Part shown: positions 1 to 7,524 of the stretch, piece by piece | How positions within the stretch are numbered: position 1 is the first letter of the stretch | Layout: each line of letters begins with the position of its first letter | Source: an uncultured Porphyromonas sp. | GTDB taxonomy: Bacteria; Bacteroidota; Bacteroidia; Bacteroidales; Porphyromonadaceae | Assembly: GCF_902489635.1 (NCBI RefSeq) | Contig: NZ_CABUAN010000014.1 | Location: 1-46,123, forward strand | Length of the DNA stretch: 46,123 bases | Direction of reading: 5' to 3' | Made by a program: the position numbers and the translations under genes | The notes under the pieces: model-generated | Told to the model about the DNA's origin: nothing | What the model saw: only the letters and a program-made list of their open reading frames with translations | The model's database searches: none

Positions 1-72
1 TTCATCCTTTCTGCAAAGTCTGGACAATCTTGCAGGCAAGATTGTGAGACTGTTGACTTTTGCAACAGTCTC
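1..72. repeat. Double-hairpin dispersed repeat, copy 1 (cut by window edge)
   Basis: Two adjacent inverted repeats are visible. The first has 9-base arms CAATCTTGC/GCAAGATTG around two bases (26-45). The second is a 27-base palindrome with arms GAGACTGTTG/CAACAGTCTC around seven bases (46-72). The same pair, with the same flank starting TTCATCCTTTCTGCAAAGTC, recurs at 6205-6275, and the 27-base palindrome alone recurs in exact reverse complement at 42203-42229. This points to a small REP- or MITE-like repeat. No gene is present. Confidence 0.75.
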
Positions 73-109
73 ATGTCAGGAGATGCCCTCCCTAGGAGCC
101 GCATTTCCC

Positions 110-200
110 CCAAAAGTGCTGTTCCAAACTGATGGGAAGTTTTCGTTCCACCCCGCTTGGGAGATTTTCGTCCCTCCCTTGGGATTTGTTCGTCCCGACA
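110..200. repeat. TTTCGTCCC/GGGA short repeats
   Basis: Three loose units of the form GGGA-TTTTCGTCCC occur here, with several mismatches. They closely resemble the better preserved units of 23 bases or so at 23830-23955, downstream of the leucine-rich-repeat cluster. The stretch sits between the double-hairpin repeat and the promoter of the TonB-dependent receptor. No convincing reading frame with a start signal is seen. Confidence 0.55.
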
Positions 201-243
201 GTTTGCACACCCTATTCATGGCGCATAGCTTGCGACTTTTGTC

Positions 244-251
244 TACCTTTG
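244..251 (+). promoter_or_regulatory. Candidate -7 promoter box for the TonB-dependent receptor
   Basis: TACCTTTG matches the Bacteroidetes TAnnTTTG -7 box. No good -33 box lies at the expected distance. The box ends only six bases before the ATG at 258, so the transcript would start at or next to the start codon. Confidence 0.5.
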
Positions 252-257
252 TAAGCG

Positions 258-2717
258 ATGAGATCACTTTACCACATCGTCTTACTGCTCTGCCTCCTAC
301 TACAGGGTAGCGTGCTGGCTCTACACAGTCAGACGACCGACACGACGGCTGTCGCGACGCCCCGCCGCGTGGCGCTCACAGGTTACGTCTTAGATCGTGA
401 CCGTGAGCCGATCGAGTTTGCCTCGGTACGTGTCGAGGGGACGGCTATCGGCACCTGGAGTGACTTGACGGGTGCTTACCGCTTGGAACTGACCCCGACG
501 ACCGACAGCGTGGTGGTCACCTACAGTTCTATCGGTTATCAGACGGTGCGCCAAGTGTACCCGCAGGGTATCTCACGAGACATGCACTTTAACCCGATGC
601 TGGGTGAGAGTGCTACCGCTTTGGCTACCGTGACAGTGCGGGGCGAGGCGCGTCCGCCCAGTATGGAGCGGATCACGACACAGACGCTCGCCATGGAGGC
701 TTCGCCGACACGTAGCATCGAGTCGATGGTGGCGACCTATGCGGGGGTCACGCAGCACAACGAGCTGAGCACGCAGTACAATGTACGTGGGGGTAGCTTC
801 GATGAGAACCTCGTCTACGTCAACGGTATCGAGGTGTACCGTCCGCTATTGGTGCGCTCAGCCGAACAAGAGGGCTTGAGCTTTGTCAATACCGATCTGG
901 TGGAGCGGGTTTATTTTTCGGCGGGAGCCTTCGATGCGCACTATGGCGACCGGCTTTCTTCGGTCCTAGACATACAATATAAACGTCCCACGAAGCTGGA
1001 GGGAGCTGTCACCCTTGGCTTGATGAATAATAGTCTCTACGTGGGGGGCAAGCATGGGCGTTTTACCCATGTCACAGGCATCCGCACGCGTACCACGCAG
1101 CAGCTGCTCTCTAAGATGGAGACCCGCGGGGAGTACAACCCTTTCTATGCGGATGCGCAGACCTATCTGACCTACACCTTTAATGATCGCTGGCGCATCG
1201 AGGGCATCGGCTACTACTCCTGGACACAGTACCGCTTTCGTCCGCAGCAGCGTGAGACGACTGTTGGCTCCCTGCAAAATGCGAAGCACTTTACCGTCTA
1301 CTTCGACGGACAGGAGCGGGATCGCTTCTCCACCCTCTTTGGAGCCTTGACGCTACACTGGCGTCCCAGCAGTCGAGGCGCGCACAGGCTAGATCTGAGC
1401 CTCTACAACAGCCACGAGCGGGAGAGCTACGACATTACGGGCGCTTACTATCTGCAGAAGGAGGCTGACCCGACGACTGGAGGCGAGGAGCAGGAACTCC
1501 TCGCCACGGGTGTCAACCATGAGCATGCCCGCAACCTACTCCGCTACTCGGTCGCGGCACTCGCTTATAGTGGCAATCAGCGTCTGAACGATACGCATCG
1601 CCTTATGTGGGGTGCGGAGCTACGAGGCGAGCAGATAGCGGACTACATCTCTGAGTGGGTCAAGCTCGACTCGGCTGGCTATAACCTGCCGCGCGACCCC
1701 GATCTGATCAAGATGCAGAGCAATCTCTACTCCAACGTCTCGCTACGCTCGGCACGTGCCTCGCTCTACCTGCAAGATGAGATGCAGTGGCAAACGCCCT
1801 CGGGAAGCTATCACCTGACGGCTGGCGTGCGGGGAAGCTTCTGGTCGTTCAATAAGAAGGCGGACTTCTCGCCTCGTCTAGTTGCTTCGTGGCGACCGAA
1901 GGAGCTGTCCGACCTCTTGGTGAGAGCAGCTGGAGGACTTTACTACCAGAGCCCCTTTTACAAGGAGATACGTATCATCGAGGCTGACGCTATGGGCAAT
2001 CAGTCGGTACTGCTCAATGATCAGGTGCGTTCGCAAGGATCCGCACAAGCCTTGGTCGGTGTGGACTACAACTTCCTCGTGGGGGGACGCAAGTTTCGCC
2101 TCACCGCCGAGGGCTACTACAAGCATCTCTTTCGCATCAATCCCTACTATGTGGACAATGTCAAGCAGCGTTACCTAGGTCAGAACCTGGGCACCGGCTA
2201 CATCGTGGGGCTAGATGTCAAGCTCTTTGGAGAGTTTGTTCCCGACGTCGACTCGTGGCTTACCGCCTCGCTGATGCGTGGCCGGCAGACCATCGAGGGG
2301 TATGGTGAGATGCCACTACCACACGTGCCAGACTACAACTTGTCACTCTTCTTCCAGGACTACTTCCCCGGCTACAAGCGAATCACGCTCAGCTTGCGCG
2401 GCGTGCTAACGGGAGGACTTCCACAGCTCAATGCTGCCGAAGGCTTTGGACGCCCCCTTTTCCGTGGCACGGCTTACAAGCGAGTCGACATCGGTATGCA
2501 GTACACGCTGTGGGATCGTGCTGAGGCAAAGCCTGGTGCGTGGCGCTGGCTACAAGCACTTAGCAAGGTCTCGATCGGGGTGAATGTCTTCAACCTCTTT
2601 GACATGACCAACATCGGCTCTTACTACTGGCTCTCGGACGCTTACCGCAACCAGTACGCCGTGCCCAACTACCTGACGGGACGCCAGTACGACGCCTCGC
2701 TCATCGTCCGCTTCTGA
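258..2717 (+). CDS. TonB-dependent outer membrane receptor
   Basis: This 819-residue protein has the layout of a Bacteroidetes TonB-dependent receptor, which imports a bound ligand across the outer membrane using TonB energy. Residues 1-25 are a hydrophobic signal peptide. Residues about 38-105 form a carboxypeptidase-regulatory-like domain (start TGYVLDRDREPIEFASVRV). Residues about 130-240 are the plug, with YNVRGGSFDENLVYVNG. The rest is beta-barrel rich in aromatic alternation, ending in SLIVRF with the terminal Phe typical of outer membrane barrels. The ATG at 258 is required because the signal peptide begins there. No SusD-like partner is adjacent, so a glycan uptake role is not indicated; the ligand cannot be told. 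It is monocistronic, flanked by repeats on both sides. Confidence 0.9.
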   Translation: MRSLYHIVLLLCLLLQGSVLALHSQTTDTTAVATPRRVALTGYVLDRDREPIEFASVRVEGTAIGTWSDLTGAYRLELTPTTDSVVVTYSSIGYQTVRQVYPQGISRDMHFNPMLGESATALATVTVRGEARPPSMERITTQTLAMEASPTRSIESMVATYAGVTQHNELSTQYNVRGGSFDENLVYVNGIEVYRPLLVRSAEQEGLSFVNTDLVERVYFSAGAFDAHYGDRLSSVLDIQYKRPTKLEGAVTLGLMNNSLYVGGKHGRFTHVTGIRTRTTQQLLSKMETRGEYNPFYADAQTYLTYTFNDRWRIEGIGYYSWTQYRFRPQQRETTVGSLQNAKHFTVYFDGQERDRFSTLFGALTLHWRPSSRGAHRLDLSLYNSHERESYDITGAYYLQKEADPTTGGEEQELLATGVNHEHARNLLRYSVAALAYSGNQRLNDTHRLMWGAELRGEQIADYISEWVKLDSAGYNLPRDPDLIKMQSNLYSNVSLRSARASLYLQDEMQWQTPSGSYHLTAGVRGSFWSFNKKADFSPRLVASWRPKELSDLLVRAAGGLYYQSPFYKEIRIIEADAMGNQSVLLNDQVRSQGSAQALVGVDYNFLVGGRKFRLTAEGYYKHLFRINPYYVDNVKQRYLGQNLGTGYIVGLDVKLFGEFVPDVDSWLTASLMRGRQTIEGYGEMPLPHVPDYNLSLFFQDYFPGYKRITLSLRGVLTGGLPQLNAAEGFGRPLFRGTAYKRVDIGMQYTLWDRAEAKPGAWRWLQALSKVSIGVNVFNLFDMTNIGSYYWLSDAYRNQYAVPNYLTGRQYDASLIVRF

Positions 2718-2736
2718 TTCGCTGAGGAATAACGTA

Positions 2737-2861
2737 ACGAGTAGCCCGTTGTAGGGACGCACGGTCGTGCGTCCGTTGTATCAAAGCAAAACAAGTATTG
2801 ACACCGTAACCTTTAACGAGGACGGACGCACGACCGTGCGTCCCTACAACGGGTTACTCGT
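2737..2861. repeat. 38-bp inverted repeat, possible hairpin or terminator
   Basis: The left arm at 2737-2774 and the right arm at 2824-2861 are reverse complements over 38 bases with one mismatch, around a loop of 49 bases. Each arm contains an inner palindrome, GGACGCACG..CGTGCGTCC. It lies 20 bases after the receptor stop codon. No T-tract follows the right arm, so it is more likely a REP- or MITE-like element than a simple intrinsic terminator. It may still limit read-through into dnaK. Confidence 0.8.
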
Positions 2862-2893
2862 CTCGTATATTTCCCGCTTGGACTTGGTGGCAC

Positions 2894-2923
2894 TTTGACA
2901 TAATGTCGCAAGGAATAGTTTTG
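2894..2923 (+). promoter_or_regulatory. dnaK promoter, TTTG-N18-TAGTTTTG
   Basis: A -33 TTTG at 2894-2897 and a -7 TAGTTTTG at 2916-2923 are 18 bases apart, matching the Bacteroidetes sigma-70 type consensus. The leader to the dnaK ATG would be about 100 bases. No CIRCE inverted repeat is visible in the leader. Confidence 0.65.
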
Positions 2924-3031
2924 TGGCACAGTGTTTGATACCTATGTGATGTAAGCGTCTGACCTACGGACGAACCGGGTCAGCCGACTAGAGACATTAA
3001 CAAATAAGAAATCAACAAACAACACAATACT

Positions 3032-4951
3032 ATGGGTAAGATAATTGGTATAGACTTAGGAACTACAAATTCATGTGTAGCAGTCATGGAGGGTGGCGAG
3101 AGTAAGGTCATCCCCAACAGCGAGGGACGTATGACAACTCCCTCAGTAGTAGCATTCGTAGAGGGCGGTGAGCGCAAGGTGGGTGACCCCGCTAAGCGTC
3201 AGGCTATCACGAACCCGACGAATACGATCTACTCGATCAAGCGCTTCATGGGTGAGACCTATGAGCAGATAGAGAAGGAGGCTGAGCGCGTCCCCTTTAA
3301 GGTGGTCAAGGGTGATAACGACACCCCACGTGTAGACATCGACGGACGTCTCTACACGCCACAGGAGATCTCGGCGATGATCCTTCAGAAGATGAAGAAG
3401 ACGGCTGAGGACTACCTCGGCACAGAGGTCACCGATGCGGTGATCACGGTGCCCGCATACTTCAACGACTCACAGCGTCAGGCTACTAAGGAGGCTGGCG
3501 AGATCGCTGGACTCAAGGTGCGTCGTATCGTCAACGAGCCTACGGCTGCTTCGCTAGCTTACGGCCTTGACAAGAAGGGCTCCGATATGAAGATCGCAGT
3601 CTTCGACCTCGGTGGTGGTACGTTTGATATCTCTATCCTAGAGCTAGGTGATGGGGTCTTTGAGGTGAAGTCCACAAATGGTGATACGCACCTAGGTGGT
3701 GATGACTTTGACCATGTGATCATCGACTGGCTCGCTGAGGAGTTTATGAAGGACGAGGGTATCGATCCCCGCAAGGACAATATGGCACTCCAGCGTCTCA
3801 AGGATGCTGCTGAGCGTGCTAAGATAGAGCTCTCAAGCTCGACCTCGACGGAGATCAACCTACCTTACCTGATCCCTGTAGATGGTATCGCTAAGCACCT
3901 CGTTCGTACGCTGACACGTGCTAAGTTTGAGCAGCTAGCAGACAAGCTGATCCACGCTTGTGTAGCTCCTTGTGAGCAGGCACTCAAGGATGCAGGTCTC
4001 ACGGCGAGCGACATCAATGAGGTGATCCTCGTAGGTGGCTCGACACGTATCCCCGCTATCCAGGAGATCGTCAAGAAGACCTTTAACCAGGAACCCTCTA
4101 AGGGTGTGAACCCCGACGAGGTCGTCGCTTGCGGTGCAGCTATCCAGGGTGCTGTCCTAACGGGCGAGGTAAAGGATGTCCTACTCCTCGATGTGACTCC
4201 TCTGTCACTCGGTCTGGAGACGATGGGCGGTGTAATGACTCGTCTGATCGACGCGAATACGACGATCCCAACGAAGAAGAGTCAGATCTTTACCACAGCT
4301 GTGGACAACCAACCTTCAGTAGAGATCCACGTCCTACAAGGTGAGCGTTCGCTTGCTAAGGATAATAAGAGTATCGGTCGCTTTAACCTAGATGGTATCG
4401 CACCGGCACCTCGCCAGACACCGCAGATTGAGGTCACCTTTGACATTGATGCGAATGGTATCCTCAACGTCACGGCGGTCGACAAGGCTACGGGCAAGCA
4501 GCAGAACATCCGCATCGAGGCTTCGAGCGGTCTGAGCGATGACGAGATCAAGCGTATGAAGCAGGAGGCTGAGGCAAATGCTAAGGCTGACGAGGAGGCT
4601 AAGGCTCGTATCGACAAGCTCAACCAGGCAGACAGCATGATCTTCTCTACGGAGAAGCAGCTCAAGGAACTGGGCGACAAGATCCCTGCTGACAAGAAGG
4701 CTCCGATCGAGGCAGCTCTGGAAGATCTGCGCAAGGCGCACAAGGCGGAGGATATCCCCGCTATCGACAAGGCTATGGAGGAGCTGAACACGGCCTTCCA
4801 CGCAGCTACCGAGCAGATGTACAATCAGGCTAACGCTCAGCAGCAGGCTGGTCCTCAGCCAGGTGCTAACGCACAGCCTAATGACAACTCCTCTGCAAAG
4901 GGCAACGACTCTGGCGATGTAGCTGACGCAGACTTTGAGGAGATCAAGTAA
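3032..4951 (+). CDS. dnaK: Molecular chaperone DnaK (Hsp70)
   Basis: DnaK is the cytoplasmic Hsp70 that binds exposed hydrophobic peptide segments in an ATP-controlled cycle with DnaJ and GrpE. The 639 residues are of normal family length. The ATPase domain carries IGIDLGTTNSCVAVMEGG at the N-terminus, NEPTAASLAYGLDKKG near 170 and FDLGGGTFDIS near 190. The substrate-binding domain contains the linker-proximal DVLLLDVTPLSLGLETMGG, and the C-terminus has a Gln/Asn/Gly-rich tail ending in the conserved DADFEEIK. The start is fixed by homology to the DnaK N-terminus. It is a single-gene transcript with its own promoter and terminator; dnaJ and grpE are not in this window. Confidence 0.99.
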   Translation: MGKIIGIDLGTTNSCVAVMEGGESKVIPNSEGRMTTPSVVAFVEGGERKVGDPAKRQAITNPTNTIYSIKRFMGETYEQIEKEAERVPFKVVKGDNDTPRVDIDGRLYTPQEISAMILQKMKKTAEDYLGTEVTDAVITVPAYFNDSQRQATKEAGEIAGLKVRRIVNEPTAASLAYGLDKKGSDMKIAVFDLGGGTFDISILELGDGVFEVKSTNGDTHLGGDDFDHVIIDWLAEEFMKDEGIDPRKDNMALQRLKDAAERAKIELSSSTSTEINLPYLIPVDGIAKHLVRTLTRAKFEQLADKLIHACVAPCEQALKDAGLTASDINEVILVGGSTRIPAIQEIVKKTFNQEPSKGVNPDEVVACGAAIQGAVLTGEVKDVLLLDVTPLSLGLETMGGVMTRLIDANTTIPTKKSQIFTTAVDNQPSVEIHVLQGERSLAKDNKSIGRFNLDGIAPAPRQTPQIEVTFDIDANGILNVTAVDKATGKQQNIRIEASSGLSDDEIKRMKQEAEANAKADEEAKARIDKLNQADSMIFSTEKQLKELGDKIPADKKAPIEAALEDLRKAHKAEDIPAIDKAMEELNTAFHAATEQMYNQANAQQQAGPQPGANAQPNDNSSAKGNDSGDVADADFEEIK

Positions 4952-4968
4952 TCTCCGATCCCTTACTA

Positions 4969-5011
4969 AACAAGCGGGTGGGTCAACGATGGTTGGCTCA
5001 CCCGCTTGTTT
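4969..5011 (+). terminator. dnaK intrinsic terminator
   Basis: An inverted repeat with arms AACAAGCGGGTG and CACCCGCTTGTT, extendable to about 19 pairs with a few mismatches, lies 17 bases after the dnaK stop and runs into a T-rich stretch. Confidence 0.85.
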
Positions 5012-5019
5012 TGTTAGAG

Positions 5020-5094
5020 ATTAGAAGTTAGAGGTGGGTAGCTAGTGGCACTAGTGCTTCTAGTAGGCCTAGTACTCCTAGAGTCTAATCTCTA
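5020..5094. repeat. CTAG and CTCTAA-rich simple sequence
   Basis: This short tract is made of CTAGT/CTAG units and ends in TCTAATCTCTAATT directly before the TATCTTTA box that opens repeat element A. Similar tracts precede promoters at 5520-5595, 36960-37045 and 46050-46098. No gene is seen. Confidence 0.6.
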
Positions 5095-5096
5095 AT

Positions 5097-5474
5097 TACA
5101 TATCTTTACAGGGAAATTCGTCCGATTCCCTCCTTTCTCGAATATCCACGTGGAAATACTCAAATCTCCACGTGGATATTTTTCTTTTTCCACGTGGGCG
5201 TGATTCATTTCCTCCGAAGTTTCATTTCATTCCTCCGAAGTTTCATTTCATTCCTCCGAAGAATTTTTTCTTTCCCACGTGGAGATTTCGAAATATCCAC
5301 GTGGAAATCAGTTTTCCCTGGCACAGCACCGTGTCGATATGTAGTCGGCTCTAAATTATTGTAACAAGCCAGCGTCTAATTTGCCCATACAGGGCTGACG
5401 CATCATAATCGCTCTGTCAGGAGCTACTCATTAGCGACAAAAGGTCCGTGCGCTCATTCTATATAATGCGTCAA
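5097..5474. repeat. CCACGTGG mosaic repeat element, copy A
   Basis: The element opens with TACATATCTTTAC. A 14-base perfect inverted repeat follows (5141-5154 with 5167-5180, arms AATATCCACGTGGA) and then a T-rich run, so it could terminate transcription. Next come direct repeats of a 20-base unit, CCTCCGAAGTTTCATTTCAT, and then a second palindrome centred on TTCGAA and flanked by CCACGTGG. A 30-base block at 5398-5427 is identical to 32611-32640. The whole is colinear with copy C at 32309-32697. The small open frame inside it (5172-5354) encodes only translated repeat. Confidence 0.85.
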
Positions 5475-5475
5475 C

Positions 5476-5592
5476 CATGGATTGGCTGTTGGCTGTTAGC
5501 TATTGGCTGTTAGCTATCGGAACCATCGGAGCTATCAGAGTGATCGGATCTCTAATCTCTAACTTCTAATCCCTAATTTCTAATCTCTAATT
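5476..5592. repeat. TTGGCTGTTAGCT and CTCTAA simple repeats
   Basis: Units of TTGGCTGTTAGCTA are followed by CTAATCTCTAACTTCTAATC-type repeats that run up to the promoter box of the Fur-family gene. The same two blocks in the same order lie before the gene at 37060. There is no coding content. Confidence 0.65.
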
Positions 5593-5595
5593 TCG

Positions 5596-5603
5596 TACCT
5601 TTG
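5596..5603 (+). promoter_or_regulatory. -7 promoter box for the Fur-family gene
   Basis: TACCTTTG matches TAnnTTTG. A -33 TTTG is not seen, because the upstream sequence is the CTCTAA repeat. The leader to the ATG would be about 32 bases. Confidence 0.55.
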
Positions 5604-5640
5604 GGGCGACAGATCTTCACAGCAAAAGAGCTTCTAAGCG

Positions 5641-6069
5641 ATGACAAGACATGATGACTTAGCAGAGTACTTCAAGCAAAAGGGAGTACGGACCACGGCA
5701 AACCGCATCTTGGTGCTGCGCGCCTTGATGGCAGCGACGCAGCCGATGAGTCTCAACGAACTGGAGACGACGCTCTACCCGATGGATAAGTCGAGCATAT
5801 CACGGGTGCTGACGCTCTTTCTGGCTCATGACATCGTCCACGCCTTTGAGGACGGGCGAGGGGTGTGCAACTATGAGCTCTGCGCCAGCGACGGCGTCTG
5901 CCTCGGCGAGGATGAGCACATACACTTCTACTGCGAGCGGTGCCAGCACTCCTACTGCATGGAGACGCTAGAGGTGCCTCCACTGCGCCTGCCCAAGGGG
6001 TACAGTGCCCATGCCATCTCCTTCGTCATCAAGGGCATCTGCCCTCACTGTCAGAACAAGAGGTCGTAA
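5641..6069 (+). CDS. Fur-family transcriptional regulator
   Basis: This 142-residue protein has the length and two-part layout of Fur/Zur/PerR regulators, which bind operator DNA in response to metal or peroxide. The N-terminal winged helix contains GVRTTANRILVLRAL, and the expected recognition helix region reads DKSSISRVLTLF rather than the usual SxATVYRxL. The C-terminal part has HIHFYCERC and ends with CPHC, two CxxC pairs that probably hold a structural zinc. The histidine-rich sensing motif is reduced to a single HIH, so the sensed signal cannot be assigned. It stands alone with its own promoter. The start is the ATG 38 bases after the promoter box. Confidence 0.85.
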   Translation: MTRHDDLAEYFKQKGVRTTANRILVLRALMAATQPMSLNELETTLYPMDKSSISRVLTLFLAHDIVHAFEDGRGVCNYELCASDGVCLGEDEHIHFYCERCQHSYCMETLEVPPLRLPKGYSAHAISFVIKGICPHCQNKRS

Positions 6070-6275
6070 GACAAGCACCGACGTGTGACAATGCTCAAAT
6101 GAGCCTGTTGCATAAAGGCGAATCGCTGTGTTGCTTTCGGAATTCAGCTTCGGTCACATACGGATGTATGCTCCCTTCAGACCTCACCCTCAGCGCCTTG
6201 CGCTTCATCCTTTCTGCAAAGTCAGGACAATCTTGCGAGCAAGATTGTGAGACTGTTGACTTTGCAACAGTCTCC
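6070..6275. repeat. Double-hairpin dispersed repeat, copy 2, with flank
   Basis: The core at about 6205-6275 matches 1-72: CTTCATCCTTTCTGCAAAGTC, the CAATCTTGC/GCAAGATTG hairpin with its two central bases swapped, and the GAGACTGTTG/CAACAGTCTC palindrome, here with one T fewer in the loop. The flank from 6100 includes CCTGTTGCATAAAGGCGAAT and is not coding. The open frames here (5940-6281 plus, 6095-6277 minus) are repeat translations. Confidence 0.75.
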
Positions 6276-6370
6276 AAATAGTAATTAGTAGCTCCCTACC
6301 CAGGGCTACACGTAAGATTTGCGGGATGTAGAGATTTTCGAGAAGAGGAGGAGATGTGCTGGAGTTTTTG

Positions 6371-6378
6371 TATTTTTG
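6371..6378 (+). promoter_or_regulatory. -7 promoter box for the nucleoside phosphorylase gene
   Basis: TATTTTTG matches TAnnTTTG. It lies inside the longest open frame of the gene, upstream of the ATG at 6413, which favours 6413 over 6356 as the start. Confidence 0.5.
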
Positions 6379-6412
6379 GAGAGTCATCATTTACTACAAA
6401 CGAAATACAGCT

Positions 6413-7300
6413 ATGAGTACACAGAACCGCATCATACCTCCCAGCGAACTGATCGTCAATGACGATGGCTCGATTTTTCACCTTCATCTGAAGCCTGAGC
6501 AACTGGCTGACAAGATAGTCCTCTGTGGCGATCCAGCGCGTGTGGATATGATCGCCTCGCACTTTGACTCGCAGGAGTGCTCGGTGAGCAATCGTGAGTT
6601 TCACTCCATCACGGGTACCTATCGTGGCAAGCGGATCACCGTGCAGAGCCACGGCATCGGCTGTGACAACATTGAGATCGTCATCAACGAGCTAGACGCA
6701 CTCGCCAATATCGACTTAGCGACTCGTCAAGTACGTCCTAACCACCGCAAGCTGACGATGGTACGTGTGGGAACCAGTGGCGGTCTACAACCCGAGACGC
6801 CAATAGGCACTTATGTCGCAGCACACAAGGCGATCGGCTTCGAGGGGTCGCTCTTTTTCTACGCTAATACGGAGTCGATACGTGACCTACCCTTTGAGGC
6901 TGCACTCAAGGAGCAGCTGCAGTGGCCTATCAAGGGGCTCGACCCCTACGTGGTCAACTGTAGCGAGTCGCTCTACCAGCAGATCGTCGGCAACTATGGG
7001 GACATCGTGCCTGGCTGTACGATCGCTGCCAACGGATTTTACGCGCCTCAGGGACGACAGCTACGTCTGCCACTTGCTGACCCAACGCTAAATCAGAAGA
7101 TCGAGGCCTTTGAGTATGAGGGGCAGCGCATCACCAACTTTGAGATGGAGTCGGCAGCTCTCAGCGGTATCGGTAGCCTCCTCGGGCACGACACGCTGAC
7201 CGTCTGCTACATCATCGCAGGGCGTCAGAACCTGAATATGAACACCAACTACAAGCAAGGCATCGACGGACTCATCGAGCTAGTCTTAGAGCGTATCTAA
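6413..7300 (+). CDS. Nucleoside phosphorylase, uridine phosphorylase type
   Basis: The 295-residue product belongs to the PNP/UDP phosphorylase superfamily, which splits nucleosides with phosphate to give free base and ribose-1-phosphate (salvage). Visible motifs are CGDPARVDMIASHF near residue 40, the phosphate-site region VRVGTSGGLQPETPIGTYVA near 122-140, and TNFEMESAALSGIGSLLGH near 240, which holds the ribose-binding Met-Glu. The glycine-rich SHGIGCDNIEIVINEL is typical of bacterial members. Uridine is the likely substrate but this is inferred. The 6413 start is chosen because an upstream promoter box lies between it and the earlier in-frame ATG at 6356. It is probably monocistronic. Confidence 0.88.
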   Translation: MSTQNRIIPPSELIVNDDGSIFHLHLKPEQLADKIVLCGDPARVDMIASHFDSQECSVSNREFHSITGTYRGKRITVQSHGIGCDNIEIVINELDALANIDLATRQVRPNHRKLTMVRVGTSGGLQPETPIGTYVAAHKAIGFEGSLFFYANTESIRDLPFEAALKEQLQWPIKGLDPYVVNCSESLYQQIVGNYGDIVPGCTIAANGFYAPQGRQLRLPLADPTLNQKIEAFEYEGQRITNFEMESAALSGIGSLLGHDTLTVCYIIAGRQNLNMNTNYKQGIDGLIELVLERI

Positions 7301-7347
7301 CAACAAGTAGAAGTAGCGTTTAACTGAAGGTTAATCTGCCCATTCGC

Positions 7348-7377
7348 TTGTCGTATGACTATTTTTTCGTACCTTTA
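7348..7377 (+). promoter_or_regulatory. Promoter of the YtxH-like gene, TTG-N19-TACCTTTA
   Basis: TTG at 7348-7350 and TACCTTTA at 7370-7377 are 19 bases apart, one base off the -7 consensus. The leader of about 140 bases contains a weak CCCTTA..TAAGGG hairpin near 7408-7433. Confidence 0.6.
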
Positions 7378-7524
7378 GAGTGTCAAGGTTATTTCTCCTG
7401 CTTTTGCCCTTAATAGTCGTAGGAGTAAGGGAATACATCGAGACACGCTCTAGATCGTCAATGCGATTTAGAAACTGCATAAGCAAGAACAAATTATATT
7501 CACAAAATAAATAACAGAACAGAT

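Noticed and set aside
2862..3031. CIRCE or HrcA operator before dnaK
   Set aside because: No TTAGCACTC..GAGTGCTAA type inverted repeat is present in the leader.
4282..4824. 180-codon open frame opposite dnaK
   Set aside because: It lies fully inside dnaK on the other strand, is Ser-rich as expected for an antisense shadow and has no promoter or family resemblance.
5172..5354. Open frame in repeat element A
   Set aside because: The product is a repeat of FHFIPPK-type segments derived from the 20-base direct repeat; the equivalent frame in copy C is broken differently.
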